From Candidatus Saccharimonadota bacterium (GTDB lineage: Bacteria > Patescibacteriota > Saccharimonadia > Saccharimonadales > EFPC-124): a stretch of DNA of 16,243 bases. The stretch lies in assembly GCA_016880595.1 (NCBI GenBank), contig JAEHDC010000019.1, positions 1 through 16,243 on the forward strand, given 5' to 3'. Positions 13,582 to 16,243 of this stretch are shown here, one piece after another; within the stretch, counting starts at the first letter, position 1, and every line of letters begins with the position of its first letter. A program made the position numbers and the translations under genes. The notes under the pieces are model-generated. The model worked only from the letters and a program-made list of their open reading frames with translations. It was not told the origin of the DNA and searched no databases.

Positions 13582-14571
13582 TTATTTGAATATGGCTATG
13601 GCGCCTAAAATTATGATAATAATTGTAGAAACAGCTACATTAACGGCAAACACGACCAAGAATGACTTTGCTGAAAATGTCTTTGCTGCACTGAAGTCGA
13701 TAGCCGCGTTTGCTGCTTTTAGCTGGTTCTTGTTTTGTAGCTTACTTGTATGGCCAGGGCTATCCGACACGAGGTGTTGTGCATATGGAAAGCACACGGC
13801 ACGGGCAGGTGTGGAATTAAACAAGCCTGGATACCATTTATTGTTATCTATGTTGAGACTTTGTAGCGGGATATCGAGCGCCTGTGCCGCCTCTCCTGGC
13901 TGAAACCTAAGTGAAAATATATCGGCGCTGTTTTGCGAAAGCACGCGACCATAGCCAACAGACAGATTGCCCTCCAACCACAGACGTTGGTTGAGTTTTT
14001 TCATGCATCCTTTGTCTAGTGCGGCTTTAAACTCAAGACCGCGACTGTGGTCATTATTTTGAATACTAGCTATAACAGTGCCAGTGTAGTCGGTCGTAAG
14101 GATTGCGCTGCGGCAGTTTGGAGAGCGTAGGCCGTTTTGGTTGTCATAGCTTATGGTGTCAGTGTCGTAGTCAATGATTATCCAACTAAGCAGCCCGGTC
14201 TTTTTATCTTCGGCTATGACATAAAATTCATTTCGTACGCCCCAGAAGGCGCTTGTATGCGCCCTAAAGCAACCAAAAATACAGTAATATTTTGGATCGT
14301 CATCCTGAAATATACTCGTTTTTATGAGCTCAAAATTATCTGGTAGCAATGATTTCGCCATGTCAGTATCAGCAATTTCGTAACATAAGAAAAAGCTATA
14401 AGGCTCGACTACGAACCCCATAAACGGAATCTTCTTAGAAGAAAAAGACACGAGCCACTTTTGAACAGCCTTTGGCAGTAGCTTGTTGAACATTTGTATA
14501 AAATGGAGCGACCCAACGCTTATCGGATTGACCAGCCTTTCGACCCCCTCACTAAAAGAATGCTTGTGCAT
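13582..14571 (-). CDS. Tail-anchored protein of unknown function, perhaps acetoacetate-decarboxylase-like
   Basis: The 329-residue protein has a large soluble part and one C-terminal membrane segment (about 304-327, FLVVFAVNVAVSTIIIIILGAIAIF) with almost nothing after it, so the bulk probably stays in the cytoplasm. AKSLLPDNFELIKTSIFQDD followed by a strand-rich part with FWGVRNEFYVIAEDKKTG recalls the acetoacetate decarboxylase-like fold, but I cannot find the catalytic lysine with certainty, so this is a weak call. WYPGLFNSTPARAVCFPYAQ near the end of the soluble part is another distinctive stretch. It is 52 bases upstream of heliorhodopsin on the same strand, and both have matching leaderless promoters. 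A role together with the rhodopsin, for example in handling retinal or another lipid, is speculation. Confidence 0.7.
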   Translation of the reverse strand: MHKHSFSEGVERLVNPISVGSLHFIQMFNKLLPKAVQKWLVSFSSKKIPFMGFVVEPYSFFLCYEIADTDMAKSLLPDNFELIKTSIFQDDDPKYYCIFGCFRAHTSAFWGVRNEFYVIAEDKKTGLLSWIIIDYDTDTISYDNQNGLRSPNCRSAILTTDYTGTVIASIQNNDHSRGLEFKAALDKGCMKKLNQRLWLEGNLSVGYGRVLSQNSADIFSLRFQPGEAAQALDIPLQSLNIDNNKWYPGLFNSTPARAVCFPYAQHLVSDSPGHTSKLQNKNQLKAANAAIDFSAAKTFSAKSFLVVFAVNVAVSTIIIIILGAIAIFK

Positions 14572-14577
14572 ATTTTT

Positions 14578-14586
14578 ACTATAGCA
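14578..14586 (-). promoter_or_regulatory. Extended -10 promoter for a leaderless mRNA of the 329-residue gene
   Basis: Minus strand TGC-TATAGT, 6 bases (AAAAAT), then the ATG at 14571. No Shine-Dalgarno is present. It is nearly identical in layout to the heliorhodopsin promoter. Confidence 0.6.
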
Positions 14587-14640
14587 GAATAGTCACGTTA
14601 TTCTGCCCGTATAATACAATCAAACCTAAAGTTCGGTTGG

Positions 14641-14655
14641 AATTGTTGAACAATT
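14641..14655. repeat. 15-bp palindrome touching the 3' end of the tRNA-like gene
   Basis: AATTGTT-G-AACAATT is a perfect 7-bp inverted repeat around one central base. It starts directly after the last tRNA position. The one-base centre makes it a poor RNA hairpin and a better DNA-binding site or recombination scar. No T-run follows, so it is not a standard terminator. Confidence 0.5.
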
Positions 14656-14728
14656 TCATGGCAGCAGGACTCGAACCTACGACACCTGGTTTTGGAGAAC
14701 AGTGCTCTACCAACTGAGCTATGCCCCT
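14656..14728 (-). tRNA. tRNA-Trp(CCA), damaged and possibly a pseudogene
   Basis: The minus strand gives a cloverleaf: acceptor AGGGGCA, TA, D arm GCTC...GAGC, anticodon loop CTCCAAA (anticodon CCA, Trp), variable GTGTC, T arm GTAGG-TTCGAGT-CCTGC. The body fits tRNA-Trp well. Two parts do not. The 3' acceptor strand reads TGCCATG where TGCCCCT is needed, so pairs 1-72 and 3-70 fail and 2-71 is a G-T wobble. The discriminator is A instead of the usual G for Trp. The anticodon stem CTGTT/ACCAG also has a T-C mismatch. No CCA is encoded. Either the gene is broken at its 3' end or it is a very unusual tRNA. Confidence 0.7.
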
Positions 14729-14884
14729 ATATTTGATAACAATAATATACGCTATCTTGCCATAAATGTCACTACCCGTTAGAAGTGAACATCAGCCCAA
14801 AGTATTAGGTATTAGCATAAGAATTCGCTTGTGCTATTATGAATATGAAGATCTGTTGTTAATTTTATAAGGATACAACGACGT
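14729..14884. other. Intergenic region with a plus-strand promoter and a possible mini-leader ORF
   Basis: An extended -10 TGC-TATTAT (14832-14840) points toward the tail-like gene. Four bases later a 5-codon ORF (14845-14862, MKICC) begins, and AAGGA (14870-14874) precedes the ATG at 14885. The tiny ORF may be chance. I see nothing else in this stretch. Confidence 0.4.
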
Positions 14885-15664
14885 ATGGTACGACTCCCAA
14901 TACAAGGCAGCGACGACGGCACGTGGGGCACGATCCTTAATGACTTCCTGAGTGTTGAACACAACAGCGACGGCACGCTGAAGTCCACGGGGTCACTAGC
15001 CACCAAGGCAGACGACAGCGCAGTCGTACACCTTACCGGCACGGAAACGATTACAGGTACAAAAAACTTTACCGGTACTTTGCAAGCGAGCGGTTCGGCC
15101 GTGGTAACTACTAATGATACCCGTTTGACCAATCAATTAGGCTATTACCCGTCACAAGCTTACGGATTCTTTGCAATGTCGGCACCACCACAAGGCAATA
15201 GCACATCAGGCGGTTTCTGGGATATTTATGGCGGAAGAATCTGGGTACCAGCAGGCCAAGCCATAACAACCGTTAGTGCCTGCGTTGCTACTGCGGGTAC
15301 ATATAGTGGTAGTGGCAATAACGGTTTTGGTGTATATACGGATGGCGGAACTTTAGTAGCCTCAGCGCTTAGCTCGACTGCGTGGGCTTCCGCGGGATGG
15401 ATAAGTATCAATCTGGATTCAGTGATAGCAGCTCAAAGTACCGGTAGATTCGTGTACGCACTTATGATGGGTAACGGCAATAGCCCCTCGCCCAACATTT
15501 GGTGGGGGACAGGTTCAGGCAATGCTATCACGGGTGGGGCTGGCATGACCTCTACTAAACGACACGTATTTAGCTACGGAAGTGCTGCTAGCCTGCCCGC
15601 TTCATTTAATCCTGATACTGTCGGGTCTACTACGAACTATGTTCCCATAATCGGGCTGTCGTAA
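14885..15664 (+). CDS. Phage-tail-like/surface structural protein
   Basis: The 259-residue protein opens with GSDDGTWGTILNDFLSVEHN (8-27), directly followed by SDGTLK. I recognise this N-terminal module from phage tail or receptor-binding proteins and from surface proteins in CPR genomes; it is thought to join a fibre to a base structure. After it come short repeats of T-G-T-x-T-I/F-T-G-T (LTGTETITGTKNFTGTLQ, 50-67), as in the stem of trimeric fibres. The C-terminal domain (about 85-259) is rich in Gly, Ser, Trp and Tyr and probably beta-structured, as in receptor-binding tips. There is no signal peptide. Codon use is richer in G and C than in neighbouring genes, which hints at transfer. It may be a relic of a prophage or a domesticated fibre. 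No other phage gene is visible. Confidence 0.62.
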   Translation: MVRLPIQGSDDGTWGTILNDFLSVEHNSDGTLKSTGSLATKADDSAVVHLTGTETITGTKNFTGTLQASGSAVVTTNDTRLTNQLGYYPSQAYGFFAMSAPPQGNSTSGGFWDIYGGRIWVPAGQAITTVSACVATAGTYSGSGNNGFGVYTDGGTLVASALSSTAWASAGWISINLDSVIAAQSTGRFVYALMMGNGNSPSPNIWWGTGSGNAITGGAGMTSTKRHVFSYGSAASLPASFNPDTVGSTTNYVPIIGLS

Positions 15665-15725
15665 CCCCTACGAACTTTCGTTAATGCACAAAATCTGCTA
15701 TACCCATATACAATGTTAGGGGTTA
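15662..15725. repeat. 9-bp inverted repeat around the gap between the tail-like gene and the kinase pseudogene
   Basis: TAACCCCTA (15662-15670) and TAGGGGTTA (15717-15725) are perfect inverted copies 46 bases apart. The left copy overlaps the stop of the tail-like gene and the right copy lies in the first codons of the pseudogene. The loop is long for a terminator. Confidence 0.4.
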
Positions 15726-15901
15726 TTCCAAACAAGCCGTTACTAATAATGCTTTATGGGCTTGCGGGCTCCGGCAAGACCTACTTTGCTCGTCAGCTTT
15801 GCGACCACCTTCAGGCTGCCCACGTATAAGGGATCGCATCCGGGTTAAGCGTGGTCTACGACGATAACGCTATGCGTTTTACTCAATGCAGAATGCTATG
15901 A
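15713..15901 (+). pseudogene. Frameshifted remnant of a P-loop (zeta-like) kinase
   Basis: An ATG at 15713 starts a frame with LLIMLYGLAGSGKTYFARQL, a Walker A region very like that of the intact kinase at 6901-7548. It stops at TAA 15827-15829 after 38 codons. Just beyond, DRIR is encoded in another frame at 15832-15843, the place of DKIR in the intact kinase, and VVYDDNAMRFTQ appears back in the first frame (to TGA 15899-15901). At least two indels therefore interrupt it. An extended -10 (TGC-TATACC, 15696-15704) remains 8 bases before the ATG, so the gene probably worked until recently. Confidence 0.75.
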
Positions 15902-15942
15902 CACCCTCCCAATATAATCAACACATAGTCTCTCTGGAGCTA

Positions 15943-15948
15943 TATAAT
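15943..15948 (+). promoter_or_regulatory. -10 box in front of the transposase
   Basis: TATAAT lies about 80 bases before the preferred transposase start; a second TATAAT is at 15913-15918. No clear -35 is visible. Transcripts from here would begin just before the 15967-16003 hairpin. Confidence 0.35.
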
Positions 15949-15966
15949 TAGCAAATAATACGTGTT

Positions 15967-16003
15967 GGGCTGCAGTGCGGCGTTAGCCGCTGACTGCCAG
16001 CCC
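15967..16003 (+). repeat. GC-rich hairpin in the transposase leader or at the IS end
   Basis: GGGCTG/CAGCCC, CAGT/ACTG and GCGGC/GCCGC stack into a 15-pair stem with a GTTA loop and two small bulges on the 3' side. No T-run follows on either strand, so it is not a simple terminator. It lies 19 bases before the start codon and a few bases before the GGAG. It could reduce read-through translation of the transposase or be part of the element's end. Confidence 0.55.
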
Positions 16004-16022
16004 AAAAATGGAGCAAAAGCGT

Positions 16023-16243
16023 ATGTCACAAATAATTCCCAATGAACGCAAACAAGAAATAATCAACAAAATCCACGAAGGCATGAGTGTTCGAGATGCA
16101 AGTTTAGACTATGGAGTAAGCACCAAGACACTGTATCGCTGGCTCCGAGATGGCTTGCAGGATGGAGATCGTAACCTAGCCCTAGAAAACAACCGTCTCC
16201 GCAAAGAAAACGAGCAGCTCTATGCTCTGCTAGGCAGAGCTAC
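16023..16243 (+). CDS. IS3-type transposase OrfA, N-terminal part, cut by the window edge
   Basis: The frame runs open to the window edge. About 73 residues are visible: a helix-turn-helix (ERKQEIINKIHEGMSVRDAS, then DYGVSTKTLYRWL) followed by a leucine-zipper-like helix (LALENNRLRKENEQLYALLG). This is the layout of OrfA of IS3-like elements, where OrfA binds the terminal repeats and the catalytic OrfB follows through a frameshift. The ATG at 16023 is chosen because GGAG (16010-16013) lies 9 bases before it; an in-frame ATG at 16008 sits right behind the hairpin and has no ribosome binding site. The catalytic part is outside the window. Confidence 0.8.
   Translation, partial: MSQIIPNERKQEIINKIHEGMSVRDASLDYGVSTKTLYRWLRDGLQDGDRNLALENNRLRKENEQLYALLGRA

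Noticed and set aside
14597..14640. TATAAT-like plus-strand box near 14610 as a promoter of a gene
   Set aside because: No plus-strand reading frame follows before the tRNA; it may be chance in AT-rich sequence.
16008..16010. ATG at 16008 as the transposase start
   Set aside because: It follows the hairpin by 4 bases and has no Shine-Dalgarno, while the ATG at 16023 has GGAG at a good distance.
1..16243. CRISPR array, or UGA recoded as an amino acid
   Set aside because: No regularly spaced direct repeats are seen. The Ntn hydrolase and the first partial gene end naturally at TGA, and no gene needs read-through of TGA.

Overview
The window looks like chromosome from a Patescibacteria/CPR bacterium, most likely Candidatus Saccharibacteria (TM7). 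The reasons are the AT-leaning composition, a very long two-part ThyX, ribosomal L1 and SecE with Lys/Glu-rich N-terminal extensions, a heliorhodopsin (a family of monoderm lineages) and short membrane-anchored proteins. UGA acts as a stop, so the Gracilibacteria recoding is not seen. The lineage is an inference from gene content.

Left part (1-4200): the end of a gene that may be thymidylate kinase overlaps a 540-residue ThyX-like protein, a plausible dTMP unit. It meets, tail to tail across a strong bidirectional terminator, the core operon secE-nusG-rplK-rplA on the minus strand. A leader just before rplK matches the L1 repressor site, and a palindrome lies on the secE promoter.

Middle (4200-12600): on the minus strand are an orphan membrane histidine kinase, a 63-residue membrane protein, a YgjP-like metallopeptidase, a P-loop kinase and a choloylglycine-hydrolase-family Ntn enzyme. 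On the plus strand are a 145-residue unknown protein and a 985-residue protein. The latter begins with a WhiB-like cysteine cluster and ends in a segment resembling sigma factor region 4. A membrane-anchored chagasin-type (I42) cysteine peptidase inhibitor follows on the minus strand.

Right part (12600-16243): a heliorhodopsin lies behind a 329-residue tail-anchored protein. Next come a damaged tRNA-Trp, a phage-tail-like protein, a frameshifted P-loop kinase and the start of an IS3-type transposase. This end looks like an accessory region.

A pattern across the window is the most unusual result. Many monocistronic genes have an extended -10 box (TGC-TAnnnT or close) only 6-8 bases before the start codon and no Shine-Dalgarno, which predicts leaderless mRNAs. 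The ribosomal/secretion operon, ThyX and the peptidase inhibitor have normal Shine-Dalgarno sequences.
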